From the NCBI RefSeq assembly GCF_002706795.1, contig NZ_CP017705.1, forward strand, positions 1 to 64,000: a DNA stretch of 64,000 nt, read 5' to 3'. The notes under the pieces were generated by a model, which did not search any database, was not told the DNA's origin, and saw only the letters and a program-made list of their open reading frames with translations. This DNA comes from Brevibacillus laterosporus DSM 25. Its GTDB lineage: Bacteria > Bacillota > Bacilli > Brevibacillales > Brevibacillaceae. A program made the position numbers and the translations under genes. Positions 8,637 through 17,609 of the stretch are shown piece by piece (position 1 is the stretch's first letter; each line of letters begins with the position of its first letter).

Positions 8637-9686
8637 TCATACGTTGCGGTAATCATCATCATCCAATCCCAGTTGCTTGTTCTTTTCTTTAAAGCGAATA
8701 TTGTGCGAAGAAACGTATGCTACTTTTGGCGCCTCAGGGTCTAGATATAGCTTCGCACTGTTCAAAGCAAGTGCCCCGTCCGTAAACGCTCCAGCAATTA
8801 ATCGAACCTTACTATCATAATCGACAAAATCACCCGCAGCAAAAATACCAGGTATATTCGTTTCCAGCTTTCCATTCACAACGGCTAGCTCATCTTTCAT
8901 TTCTAGCCCCCATTCGACGAGTGGACCATAATCACATTTTAGTCCATGATTAACAATCACAGCATCCACCTCGATGAGCTCAGTTTCGTCTGTTTCCATA
9001 TGGGTGATCGTTACCTGTTCTATACTCTGTCCATTACTATGGAGCTGTGTTACAGCATAAGGTGTCCGTATATCTACAGAAGATTCTCTCATCATTGAGA
9101 CGTTTTTCTCATGTCCGCCAAATTGATCTCGTCTGTGGACAATCGTTACTTTTTCAGCAATTGGTTCTAATTCATTAGCCCAGTCAACCGCAGAGTTACC
9201 ACCACCTGAAATAAGCACTCGTTTGCCTCGGAACACCTCCAGCTCTTGAACGGTATAATGTAGGTTTGTGACTTCGTAACGATCAGCACCCTCAATCCCT
9301 AGCTTTTGCATGGTCAATATTCCGTACCCAATTGCTAAAATAATGGTTCGCGTATGGTGCTTCTCACCAGTTGCCGCAGTAAGAATAAATGTTCCATCTT
9401 CTTGTCGAGAAAGTCCTGTGATTTGTTGGCCTAGTACGATTGTTGGATCGAATGTTCTAGCCTGCTGTTCCAATTGTCCGATTAATTTTTCACATAGAAT
9501 CGGGGTCACACCACCAACATCCCAGATCATTTTCTCTGGATAAATGAGCATCCGTCCCCCAAGCTCCGGCTTTGCCTCGATCAATTTCGTTTTTAGATCA
9601 CGCATACCACTGTAAAAAGCGGTATACATGCCAGCCGGGCCACCCCCTATAATCGTCACATCAAATAGCTCTAGCTGTTCAGTCAT
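8637..9686 (-). CDS. TrxB-like ferredoxin/flavodoxin-NADP+ reductase
   Basis: A 349-residue flavoprotein of the YumC/YcgT type, which moves electrons between NADPH and ferredoxin or flavodoxin. The FAD motif GGGPAG is at about residues 14-19, the NADP-binding [10 protein letters not shown] at about 160, and [21 protein letters not shown] near the C terminus. There is no thioredoxin-reductase CxxC between the two nucleotide domains, which distinguishes it from TrxB. It is the last gene of the minus-strand iron operon, 78 bases after the ABC exporter. A likely job there is supplying electrons for reducing imported ferric siderophores, an inference from position and from iron control of such genes in Bacillus. 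Confidence 0.9.
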   Translation of the reverse strand: MTEQLELFDVTIIGGGPAGMYTAFYSGMRDLKTKLIEAKPELGGRMLIYPEKMIWDVGGVTPILCEKLIGQLEQQARTFDPTIVLGQQITGLSRQEDGTFILTAATGEKHHTRTIILAIGYGILTMQKLGIEGADRYEVTNLHYTVQELEVFRGKRVLISGGGNSAVDWANELEPIAEKVTIVHRRDQFGGHEKNVSMMRESSVDIRTPYAVTQLHSNGQSIEQVTITHMETDETELIEVDAVIVNHGLKCDYGPLVEWGLEMKDELAVVNGKLETNIPGIFAAGDFVDYDSKVRLIAGAFTDGALALNSAKLYLDPEAPKVAYVSSHNIRFKEKNKQLGLDDDDYRNV

Positions 9687-9764
9687 ATTCCTATCTCCAA
9701 CTTTCTAATCATTTTCGTAATACACACAAGTAGAGAAACAAGCATGTAGCATCAATTAATAGAA

Positions 9765-11489
9765 TTAGGTACCAAATTGTGCTTCATGCAATCTACTGTA
9801 TATGCCTCCTACAGATAGTAGCTGTTGATGACTTCCCTGTTCTATAATTCCTTGGTCTGCTACTACAACGATTCGATCCGCATTTTTAATGGTTGCTAAG
9901 CGATGGGCAATCACAAGCGTAGTTCTTCCTTCTGACAGCTCGGTCAACGCCTGCTGAATAGCGACCTCTGTCTCCGTATCCAGTGCTGAAGTGGCTTCGT
10001 CAAGAATAAGAATTGGTGGATTTTTTATAAAAATTCGGGCAATAGAGAGCCTTTGCTTCTGTCCCCCTGACAGCTTAACGCCCCTCTCACCAATAACCGT
10101 ATCCAATCCATCTGGTTGAGCAAGAATAAATTCATCCAGTCTTGCTCTTTTGACTGCCTCCCATATCTCATTCTCTGTAGCATGTAGCTTCCCGTAAAGA
10201 ATATTTTCGCGGATTGTCCCCGAAAACAGGAATACGTCCTGCTGTACAATCCCGATCTGTCTTCGCAAGGATTCCTGTTTCAACTCACGAATGTCCACAT
10301 TATCAATCATAATTTTTCCAGCTTGTACTTCATAAAAACGCGGAAGCAGGCTGCACAAAGTCGTTTTACCCGCCCCAGATGGACCCACAAAGGCCACTGT
10401 TTCTCCCTTGTTAATCGTTAACTGAACGTTATTTAGTACCTTCGTTTCATTCTCATATCCAAATGAAACATTTTCAAAACGAATTGCCTTTGTAAATACC
10501 CCCATTTCAACTGCATGAGGTGCATCCGCAATGTCTGGTTCTGTATCTAGTAATTCCACATACCGTTTGAACCCGGCAAATCCTTGCGGGTAGCTCTCTA
10601 TGATAGAGTTAATTTTCTCAATAGGTCGGAAAAAGACATTTGTTAATAGCAAGAAGCCGATAAACTCACCGTATGTAAGCTCATTATTAATGACGTACCA
10701 CGTGCCGCACACCATCACAAAAACCGTTACAAAACGCATCATCATATAACTAATTGACCCATTTTTGGCAATAAGCTTATAGGAAACCAGCTTCGTTAAA
10801 CGAAATCTACTATTATTTACTGCGAACTTCGTTTTCTCATGCTCCTCATTTGAAAAAGCCTTCACAACACGAATGCCACCAACATTATCCTCCACTCGCG
10901 CATTGAAATCTCCAATATCAGTAAATAATTGGTGAATGGCTTCGGTCATTTTTTTATTAAAGTAGACAACAAACCAAATAATCACAGGAATGACCACAAA
11001 GGTAAATACCGCAAGTTTCCAATGAATGAACAACATCAGTGTAAAGGAACCTGTCAAAGTCATCAGCGCTATGAATAAATCTTCTGGTCCATGATGAGCC
11101 ATCTCACCAATTTGATTCATGTCGTTTGTTAATCTCGACATCAGATGACCTGTTTTGTTGTTATCAAAAAAGCGGAATGACAGCTTCTGTATATGATCGA
11201 ATAGTTTCTTGCGCATATCAGTCTCAATGTTTATTCCCAGCATATGTCCCCAATAGTTGACAATATAAAGTAAAAATGTATTCAGGGCATAAATAAATAG
11301 TAAGCCAAGCGATGCCCATAAAATGATATCCCATTTCCCGCCTGGCAACAGATCGTCAACAAAATAATTAACAGCAAGTGGGAAACAAAGCTCCAATAGA
11401 CCTGCAAAGACTGCGCAGCCAAAATCCAGCATAAACAATCTCTTGTAAGGAACATAATAGGCAAAGAAACGTTTTATCATGTTTTTCAA
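9765..11489 (-). CDS. ABC exporter, fused membrane and ATPase domains
   Basis: A half-size type IV ABC exporter: six-helix membrane domain (about residues 1-310, with DMRKKLFDHIQKLSFRFFD coupling region) followed by an ATPase with Walker A GPSGAGKTT, the Q loop, signature LSGGQKQR, Walker B ILILDEATSALD and the H-loop IAHRLAT. It would work as a homodimer. I place the start at TTG 11489 because GGGGG lies five bases upstream; ATG 11480 and an upstream TTG at 11519 are alternatives. It follows the second FecCD permease closely in a Fur-controlled operon, so export of the siderophore or of an iron-related toxic compound is plausible. Sequence alone only supports a multidrug-exporter-type transporter. 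Confidence 0.88.
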   Translation of the reverse strand: MKNMIKRFFAYYVPYKRLFMLDFGCAVFAGLLELCFPLAVNYFVDDLLPGGKWDIILWASLGLLFIYALNTFLLYIVNYWGHMLGINIETDMRKKLFDHIQKLSFRFFDNNKTGHLMSRLTNDMNQIGEMAHHGPEDLFIALMTLTGSFTLMLFIHWKLAVFTFVVIPVIIWFVVYFNKKMTEAIHQLFTDIGDFNARVEDNVGGIRVVKAFSNEEHEKTKFAVNNSRFRLTKLVSYKLIAKNGSISYMMMRFVTVFVMVCGTWYVINNELTYGEFIGFLLLTNVFFRPIEKINSIIESYPQGFAGFKRYVELLDTEPDIADAPHAVEMGVFTKAIRFENVSFGYENETKVLNNVQLTINKGETVAFVGPSGAGKTTLCSLLPRFYEVQAGKIMIDNVDIRELKQESLRRQIGIVQQDVFLFSGTIRENILYGKLHATENEIWEAVKRARLDEFILAQPDGLDTVIGERGVKLSGGQKQRLSIARIFIKNPPILILDEATSALDTETEVAIQQALTELSEGRTTLVIAHRLATIKNADRIVVVADQGIIEQGSHQQLLSVGGIYSRLHEAQFGT

Positions 11490-11537
11490 TAAAGCCCCCT
11501 TTTTTGTATTTCCAACCAATGTATATAGACAGTCATG

Positions 11538-12572
11538 CTATGCTTTCGATCGTGCCAACAGATAGAGGAAATAGGGAGCACCAATAACAGCTACCACTAT
11601 TCCAGTCGGAATTTCTGATGGCTGTAACATCCATCGACCAATCGTATCTGCCGTGATGACAAGCAATGCCCCAGCTAGAGCTGCCGTTGGGATCAATATT
11701 TGATGTCGTGGTCCAACCAATCGCCGTGCTAGATGCGGTCCAATTAGTCCTACAAAGCCAATTCCCCCACTAACTGCGACACAAGCGCCAGCAAGTCCAA
11801 CTGCTGCTGCTATCAAAGCCAGTTGTTCTCTTGATACAGACACGCCAAGTCCGATGGCAGCCTGCTCTCCAAGATTTAGTACGTTCATGATTCGTGCCTT
11901 ATAGTACACGTATGGTAGTAAGATCAAGATCCATGGAAGTAATGACAAAACAAAATTCCAATTGGTTCCCCATATACTCCCAGCTAACCATGTTGCTACA
12001 AATTGGTATTTCTCCGGGCTGATTTTAAGTGTCAAAACGATCATGGCAGCACTTATCCCTGCTGCAACAGCAATCCCGCTAAGTAAAAGTCTCGTTGGTG
12101 AAAGTCCCTCGTATCGTTTGTAGGCAAGTGAGTAGATAAGAGCTGCAGTCAAGCCTGCACCAATCAAAGCTAAAACAGGCAATAAAAAGATCGGTGCAGC
12201 TGCTGTTGTTGGATAAAAAGAAATGAATAGCATTACCATTAAACCAGCACCTGCATTTATACCGAGAATACCAGGATCAGCTAATGCGTTCCGGGAAATT
12301 CCCTGCATCACACAACCTGATACGGCTAAGCCAGCACCAATCAAGATTGAGATCACGATGCGTGGAAGGCGAAATTCAAACAAGATTAAATTCTGCTTGT
12401 CTGTACCTGCTCCAAACAGCGTTTGTAACAATTCCAGTGGAGACAATCGAATAAATCCCGTATTCATACTTAAAATAAAAGCAATGATAATCAGAATGCT
12501 AAATATAAATATCACCGTGAAGCCACGTTTTAATCTAAGCCGTTCTGTTTTCGTAGTCGTTACACTTTCCAT
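11538..12572 (-). CDS. FecCD-family iron-siderophore ABC permease (second subunit)
   Basis: A 344-residue BtuC/FecCD-type permease with about ten membrane helices. Recognisable blocks are the FRLPRIVISILIGAGLAVSG entry, QGISRNALADPGILGINAGA, and the cytoplasmic coupling segment GFVGLIGPHLARRLVGPRH that contacts the ATPase. The start is ATG with AGGAGG upstream, three bases after the preceding permease gene, so translation is probably coupled. It should pair with the first permease as a heterodimer. No ATPase gene for this importer is in the window; a shared ATPase such as YusV serves this role in B. subtilis. Confidence 0.92.
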   Translation of the reverse strand: MESVTTTKTERLRLKRGFTVIFIFSILIIIAFILSMNTGFIRLSPLELLQTLFGAGTDKQNLILFEFRLPRIVISILIGAGLAVSGCVMQGISRNALADPGILGINAGAGLMVMLFISFYPTTAAAPIFLLPVLALIGAGLTAALIYSLAYKRYEGLSPTRLLLSGIAVAAGISAAMIVLTLKISPEKYQFVATWLAGSIWGTNWNFVLSLLPWILILLPYVYYKARIMNVLNLGEQAAIGLGVSVSREQLALIAAAVGLAGACVAVSGGIGFVGLIGPHLARRLVGPRHQILIPTAALAGALLVITADTIGRWMLQPSEIPTGIVVAVIGAPYFLYLLARSKA

Positions 12573-12575
12573 AAC

Positions 12576-13634
12576 CTACAGCTCCCTCCTTTCCTTACGT
12601 GCCAGATATAGAAAGAACGGAACACCTATGAGTGCTATTAATGCCCCAATCGGTGTCTCAAAGGGAGGGTTAATCATTCTGGCAGCTAAATCAGCGAAAA
12701 CCACCAGTAAACTTCCAAGTATAGCTGAGCAGGGAATGATGTACCGATAATCGACCCCCACTACATAACGGGTTAAATGGGGGATAATAAGCCCCACAAA
12801 GCCTACTGCACCAACTACCGAAACCGCTGCACCGGCTAAAATTAAAACAAGAAGAGTCCCAACCAGCTTTACCAATAAGGTTTTCTGACCAAGTCCTCTT
12901 GCGATGTCCTCACCAAGACTAAGCATGGTAATCGAACGAGATAAAGCAATCGCTCCTATGATCGAAACAGCAATCCAAGGAAACATGATCTGAAGCTGAA
13001 TCCACTTCGTCCCTGCCACGCCCCCAGCATACCAAAATGCTAAATCCTGACCGATGCGAAAATAAAGGGCTATTCCTTCGCTTAGTGCTGATAATAAAGC
13101 ACTCAGTGCTGCACCGGCTAACACGAGACGAACTGGTGTTAATCCGCCTTTAGCCAGCGAGCCAATTCCGTATACCATTCCTGCTCCTACACCTGCACCA
13201 AGAAACGACCACAAGATCAAATACATAAATGGCAGTCCTGGAAAAAAGGCAAAACAAAGTGCCAGAGCAAAACCAGCTCCGGCATTTATTCCTAGCAAGC
13301 CGGAATCTGCTAACGGATTTCGGGTCATTCCTTGCATAATTGCTCCTGCAACAGCAAAACAAGCCCCAACCATAGCTCCTCCAAGAACACGTGGTAAGCG
13401 AAGCTCTTGTATAATTTGGTGTTGAGTACTATCTGGATTAAATGAGAAAATAGCTTCCCAGACAACAAGGAAATGAATATCGGCTGCCCCAAAGGAAACG
13501 GATAAAATAATAGCTAGTACTAGCAAGCTAAGACCACCGATTACTATCAATGTCACTGCCCACGGACGAGAACTCACATTGATGTTATGGATGTCTGTAA
13601 CTGCTACTTTACTTACATTGGCCTTTTGACTCAT
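12576..13634 (-). CDS. FecCD-family iron-siderophore ABC permease (first subunit)
   Basis: A 352-residue permease of the same family as its neighbour, with QGMTRNPLADSGLLGINAGA and GFVGLIIPHLTRYVVGVDYR as signature segments. The N-terminal ~25 residues are a polar leader before the first helix. ATG 13634 is preferred over GTG 13643 because AAGGTGG then sits at the right distance. It is the first gene of the four-gene iron operon, directly behind a promoter overlapped by a Fur box. Confidence 0.92.
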   Translation of the reverse strand: MSQKANVSKVAVTDIHNINVSSRPWAVTLIVIGGLSLLVLAIILSVSFGAADIHFLVVWEAIFSFNPDSTQHQIIQELRLPRVLGGAMVGACFAVAGAIMQGMTRNPLADSGLLGINAGAGFALALCFAFFPGLPFMYLILWSFLGAGVGAGMVYGIGSLAKGGLTPVRLVLAGAALSALLSALSEGIALYFRIGQDLAFWYAGGVAGTKWIQLQIMFPWIAVSIIGAIALSRSITMLSLGEDIARGLGQKTLLVKLVGTLLVLILAGAAVSVVGAVGFVGLIIPHLTRYVVGVDYRYIIPCSAILGSLLVVFADLAARMINPPFETPIGALIALIGVPFFLYLARKERREL

Positions 13635-13755
13635 TCGTGCCACCTTTTCATCAATGTAATATGTAAGTTGTTCTGGTGTTTAGACAACTTCATGATCAAA
13701 TGGTCTCTTCCACGTGATCATGTGAAAAAAAATCCCTCCTGATCTCACCATTTAA

Positions 13756-13814
13756 TGAAAGTGATTCTCATTTTCACTTTAATGATTATAGATCACTGCC
13801 ATCATTCATGACAA
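13756..13814 (-). promoter_or_regulatory. SigA promoter and Fur box for the iron permease operon
   Basis: Read on the minus strand, TTGTCA (13809-13814) and TATAAT (13785-13790) are 18 bases apart. The Fur-like palindrome TGAAAATGAGAATCACTTTCA occupies 13756-13776, right over the expected start of transcription. This gives the third iron-responsive operator in the island. Confidence 0.82.
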
Positions 13815-13870
13815 TGGACAAACTGAAGGATTTTTTTGTACAAAATGAATAATTGATATCATGTCTCGGC

Positions 13871-13909
13871 AAAAAAAAGACTCGATCGTTCAAAACGACC
13901 AAGCCTTTT
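13871..13909 (-). terminator. Intrinsic terminator after the DUF779 gene
   Basis: On the minus strand AAAAGGCTTGGTCGTT pairs imperfectly with AACGATCGAGTCTTTT and is followed by a run of T. It lies about 55 bases past the DUF779 stop. Confidence 0.65.
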
Positions 13910-13964
13910 ACTATCTATATTCTGATTATCAATCACCTAACATCTATCAATTTCACTCACAAGT

Positions 13965-14306
13965 TTACTCTTCTGTAAACAATCTCGAGCGTGTTAAGAA
14001 TCGAACACCCTCTGGTCCCTCCAGCGAAAACATTCCTCCGCGTCCTGGAACCACATCAATAATCAGTTGGGTATGCTTCCAATATTCATACTGAGCTTCA
14101 CTCATATAAAAAGGAGTATTGCCGATCTCTCCAAGCAGTACATCATGATCGCCAATTAACAATTCTCCCGCAGGATAACACATCGGAGAACTACCATCAC
14201 AACAGCCCCCAGATTGATGAAACAGGAGGGGACCATATTTGGCTGTAAGCTTTTCAATTAAAGCGAGCGCTGCATCTGTTGCCAACACCTTTGGCTGTAC
14301 CCCCAT
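13965..14306 (-). CDS. DUF779 family protein, partner of aldehyde dehydrogenase
   Basis: A 113-residue protein of the DUF779 family. The family carries a Cys-rich segment, here FHQSGGCCDGSSPMCYPAGE at about residues 29-48, which could bind metal. The rest is a small beta-rich domain ending in EGPEGVRFLTRSRLF. DUF779 genes are commonly found beside acetaldehyde dehydrogenases, as here, 38 bases downstream on the same strand. The function is unknown; a role in maturing or assisting the dehydrogenase is inference. The start has GAGGGGATAAC immediately upstream. Confidence 0.85.
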   Translation of the reverse strand: MGVQPKVLATDAALALIEKLTAKYGPLLFHQSGGCCDGSSPMCYPAGELLIGDHDVLLGEIGNTPFYMSEAQYEYWKHTQLIIDVVPGRGGMFSLEGPEGVRFLTRSRLFTEE

Positions 14307-14344
14307 GTTATCCCCTCATCCCATGTTGTTTGGCTACTGCCTGT

Positions 14345-15865
14345 TTAAAAGAATCCTAATGCTTGATCACTATAGCTTACCAGAAGATTTTTTGTTTGCT
14401 GATAATGTGACAGCATCATTTTATGGTTTTCTCGCCCAATTCCAGATACTTTATAACCACCAAAGGCGGCATGTGCTGGATAAGCATGATAGCAGTTAGT
14501 CCATACACGTCCTGCTTCAATAGAACGTCCAAAGCGGTAGGCTTGATTGATATCCCTTGTCCATACACCTGCCCCTAGTCCATATAGCGTGTCGTTTGCG
14601 ATAGACAAGGCTTCTTCTGGATCAGAGAACGTCGTCACGCTCACTACTGGGCCAAATATTTCTTCTTGGAAGATTCTCATTCGATTGTGTCCTTTAAACA
14701 CAGTCGGCTTGACGTAATATCCTCCTTCCAATTCACCTCCCAGCTGATTTCGTTCTCCACCAATCAAGCACTCTGCCCCTTCAGCTTTTCCAATTTCTAA
14801 ATAGGACAGGATTTTTTCAATTTGTTCGGATGAAGCCTGAGCACCAATCATGGTTTCTGTGTCCAGAGGATTCCCTTGTTTGATGGAGGCAACCCGTGCC
14901 AGTGCCTTCTCCATAAATTGATCATAGATGGATTCCTGAATAAGCGCACGGGATGGGCATGTGCATACCTCTCCTTGGTTGAGTGCAAACAAGACAAATC
15001 CTTCAATCGCCTTGTTTAAAAAGGCATCATCTTTCGCACATACATTTTCAAAGAATATATTTGGCGATTTACCACCTAGCTCCAATGTCACAGGAATAAT
15101 ATTTTGCGATGCATATTGCATGATAAGTCTTCCTGTAGTCGTTTCACCTGTAAAAGCAATTTTAGCAATACGATTACTCGATGCAAGCGGTTTACCTGCT
15201 TCTAACCCAAAACCATTGACCACATTAACTACCCCTGGAGGTAATAAATCACCGATTAGTTCCATGAGCACTAGGATTGAAACCGGTGTTTGTTCTGCTG
15301 GCTTCAGCACCACGCAATTACCGGCTGCAAGCGCTGGTGCTAGCTTCCACGTAGCCATTAACAACGGGAAGTTCCACGGTATAATTTGCCCAACGACGCC
15401 AAGTGGCTCATGAAAATGATAGGCAACTGTATCCTGATCAATTTGACTAATTGAACTTTCCTGCGAGCGTAAACAACCTGCGAAATAACGGAAGTGATCA
15501 ACCGCAAGTGGAATATCCGCTGCTAGGGTTTCTCTCACAGGTTTTCCATTTTCCCATGTCTCAGCCACCGCAAGCATCTCTAGGTTAGCTTCAATTCGAT
15601 CGGCAATTCTATTTAGGATCGTTGCGCGTTCCGCTGGGGAAGTCCTGCCCCACGCATCTTTGGCTTCATGAGCTGCATCAAGTGCCAGTTCAACATCCTC
15701 GGCACTTGATCTGGCTATTTCACAAAATGTTTTTCCAGTAATCGGAGTAACATTATCAAAATATTCTCCATGAATAGGTGCTACCCATTTACCACCAATA
15801 TAATTGTCGTATCTAGTTTTAAACGTTACCTTGGCTCCTGATTGATTCGGATTTGCATAAATCAT
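14345..15865 (-). CDS. NAD-dependent aldehyde dehydrogenase (acetaldehyde type)
   Basis: A 506-residue aldehyde dehydrogenase of the ExaC/AcoD type that oxidises acetaldehyde and related aldehydes to acids. It has the Rossmann-type NAD region ([29 protein letters not shown]-like [11 protein letters not shown]), the general-base Glu in LELGGKSP at about 260, and the nucleophile Cys at about 300 in [10 protein letters not shown], with the adjacent second Cys seen in this subgroup. The start is ATG behind GGAGGTTTTCCC. It forms a two-gene unit with the DUF779 gene. No alcohol dehydrogenase is adjacent. Confidence 0.93.
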   Translation of the reverse strand: MIYANPNQSGAKVTFKTRYDNYIGGKWVAPIHGEYFDNVTPITGKTFCEIARSSAEDVELALDAAHEAKDAWGRTSPAERATILNRIADRIEANLEMLAVAETWENGKPVRETLAADIPLAVDHFRYFAGCLRSQESSISQIDQDTVAYHFHEPLGVVGQIIPWNFPLLMATWKLAPALAAGNCVVLKPAEQTPVSILVLMELIGDLLPPGVVNVVNGFGLEAGKPLASSNRIAKIAFTGETTTGRLIMQYASQNIIPVTLELGGKSPNIFFENVCAKDDAFLNKAIEGFVLFALNQGEVCTCPSRALIQESIYDQFMEKALARVASIKQGNPLDTETMIGAQASSEQIEKILSYLEIGKAEGAECLIGGERNQLGGELEGGYYVKPTVFKGHNRMRIFQEEIFGPVVSVTTFSDPEEALSIANDTLYGLGAGVWTRDINQAYRFGRSIEAGRVWTNCYHAYPAHAAFGGYKVSGIGRENHKMMLSHYQQTKNLLVSYSDQALGFF

Positions 15866-15991
15866 GGGAAAACCTCCTTCACATCCTACAAATAGGGTTG
15901 ATAGTTTTACCTTATGCTCATTCTCTATAAATAGTATCGTAATTTTCAGAACTTTGTAAACAAAAACAGAGAGTTTGAGACTTTATTCGAC

Positions 15992-16028
15992 AAAAAAGGG
16001 CTATCCCATAAACATGTGATAACCCTTT
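15992..16028 (-). terminator. Intrinsic terminator after the Sfp-type gene
   Basis: On the minus strand AAAGGGTTATC pairs with GATAGCCCTTT (with a G-U pair and an inner CAT/ATG pair) and is followed by TTTTTG. It ends the ABC-F-downstream cluster Snf2-SWIM-Sfp. Confidence 0.82.
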
Positions 16029-16044
16029 CGTTTCGTCTTTCCAC

Positions 16045-16737
16045 CTATGTTTGTAAGAGCTTGCTTGCCAACTCTTCCATTTCTACAATTGTAATCTGCT
16101 CACAAAACTGATCCTTTTTTGTACACACGGCTATTTTATACATCTCGTCCACATGAAAAGCCCGACAATGATAACCAGTAGGCATTTGATCAGCGTATAC
16201 CGTAGCTCTATTTGGGGACTTATACTGAATCGTAAAAGAATCAAGCGGTAAAGAAAGTCCCTTCCCCACTGCTTTAATATAGCTCTCTTTATACGCCCAA
16301 TATCTAAAAAAACATTCTAGTTGATCAGCTTCAGGTAACAAGAATAAGTCTTGGCGCTCTTGTTCAGAAAAAAATCGGTCAGCAATTTGTAAGTTAATTG
16401 GTTTGATTTGTTGGACATCAATACCAATTGGGTAAGCACTTAAAGCAGTCACTACCCAGCTAGCAGAATGCGATACATTAAATTCGCACGCACCCTCCCC
16501 CGTAACAAATGGCTTGCCATATGCATTTGTCTCATATCGAATCTCTTTCGGCAAAAGACGCATCCGTTGAGCCAATTGCACGCGCACCAGTACCTCCCCA
16601 AGCAAGGAACGCCATTTATCCTCCGTTTTAAGATAGCGATTCACTTTTTCTTGACGGTCAAACGGAAGCAGAGAAAGCAACTCCCGATACAACTCTTCTG
16701 TATACGTATCGGGTACTTTTATCGCAAACACTTTCAT
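16045..16737 (-). CDS. Sfp-type 4'-phosphopantetheinyl transferase
   Basis: It transfers phosphopantetheine from CoA to carrier-protein domains of peptide or polyketide synthases, possibly also fatty acid ACP. The 230-residue length and the motifs fit the Sfp group: NVSHSASWVV, Mg-binding GIDVQ at about 103, and FRYWAYKESYIKAVGKGL at about 145-162. The gene overlaps the SWIM gene by four bases (ATGA), so it is cotranslated with the SNF2/SWIM pair, although no functional link is known. Brevibacillus-type organisms make many nonribosomal peptides and would need such an enzyme; no synthetase lies in this window. Confidence 0.92.
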   Translation of the reverse strand: MKVFAIKVPDTYTEELYRELLSLLPFDRQEKVNRYLKTEDKWRSLLGEVLVRVQLAQRMRLLPKEIRYETNAYGKPFVTGEGACEFNVSHSASWVVTALSAYPIGIDVQQIKPINLQIADRFFSEQERQDLFLLPEADQLECFFRYWAYKESYIKAVGKGLSLPLDSFTIQYKSPNRATVYADQMPTGYHCRAFHVDEMYKIAVCTKKDQFCEQITIVEMEELASKLLQT

Positions 16738-17609
16738 GGCAATGTAGCTATCTCCTCTCCAGCTTTCTTACTTACAATCCGATACACTTCTTGTAGGACT
16801 CCAATCATCGCAGCTTCTTTTCGGACAGCAAATGCAGGTGGTCCCCAGATTAAAAGCAGTTGCTCAGGTAGAATATTCTCTTGCGCAAAAGAAATAGTCA
16901 TCGCTGAAAAATGAGGGGCTGTCTGAAAAAAGGAGCCGTGGTCAACCGCTCTACGCAAAAACACTGCCCCCACTTCCTCATCGATACCTGTATCCAATAG
17001 TTCAGGTAAAGGGGATTGCTCTAGTAGGCTCGATTTTTCTTGGTGTACCACGCCTTCTCCCGCAAAGGGTACGCTTTCTGGCAACCACTGCTCCCGAAAA
17101 CCACCTATAATATCAGAACGCTGTAGCCCAAGAAATGCTAAAAAGACAAATGGGTCATCTTCCGCTTCCGCTAGCAGTTGATAATACAACGCGTATACAT
17201 GTTTGCAATAACCAACCATATCGGGGCAACTACAATGAGCATTCCATTCCTCTAGCGAATCTGGAAGAACTTCTAATCCTTGATCAACTAGAGTAGTAGC
17301 GAGTTCTTCGGAAAATGTCCCGCCTAATAACTGAGCTGTAAAAAGAGGAGATTGTCTAATCATATATAAAGCTTTATCGCGGCTTACATGCATCGATTTT
17401 TTGGGGCTAAGTGAGACCGTGTAATGTGCCTGATTCGCCCCTGTTACCTTTGCTTTTATGCCAGCATCAAAGGCTTCCCATTCTAGTACTCCGCCTTCTT
17501 TTGCTTTTGTACGTCCACGCTGATTCCGCTGTGCCCCACCCGCCTTTCGAATCAATTCTTTTAAGCGGGCGACCCACTCAATCTGTACGCTCGATTTTTG
17601 CGGTTTCAC
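16734..17609 (-). CDS. SWIM zinc-finger protein (YwqB-like)
   Basis: A 291-residue protein with a SWIM zinc finger, CxCx(n)CxH, at about residues 124-135 (CSCPDMVGYCKH). The N-terminal ~30 residues are basic. The C-terminal half is not recognisable beyond the family. Bacterial SWIM proteins of this kind sit beside SNF2 helicases, as YwqB beside YwqA in B. subtilis, and are thought to help the helicase recognise nucleic acid or protein. The start is GTG overlapping the helicase stop (GTGA), which implies tight coupling. Confidence 0.88.
   Translation of the reverse strand: MKPQKSSVQIEWVARLKELIRKAGGAQRNQRGRTKAKEGGVLEWEAFDAGIKAKVTGANQAHYTVSLSPKKSMHVSRDKALYMIRQSPLFTAQLLGGTFSEELATTLVDQGLEVLPDSLEEWNAHCSCPDMVGYCKHVYALYYQLLAEAEDDPFVFLAFLGLQRSDIIGGFREQWLPESVPFAGEGVVHQEKSSLLEQSPLPELLDTGIDEEVGAVFLRRAVDHGSFFQTAPHFSAMTISFAQENILPEQLLLIWGPPAFAVRKEAAMIGVLQEVYRIVSKKAGEEIATLP

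Noticed and set aside
12223-12750. 175-residue plus-strand ORF
   Set aside because: It is antisense to two FecCD permease genes with full domain matches, has no ribosome binding site, and its composition is that of a shadow frame.
14961-15413. 150-residue plus-strand ORF
   Set aside because: It lies wholly inside the aldehyde dehydrogenase gene on the other strand, over its catalytic residues.
16468-16914. 148-residue plus-strand ORF
   Set aside because: Spans the ends of the Sfp-type and SWIM genes on the opposite strand, both of which have family motifs there.
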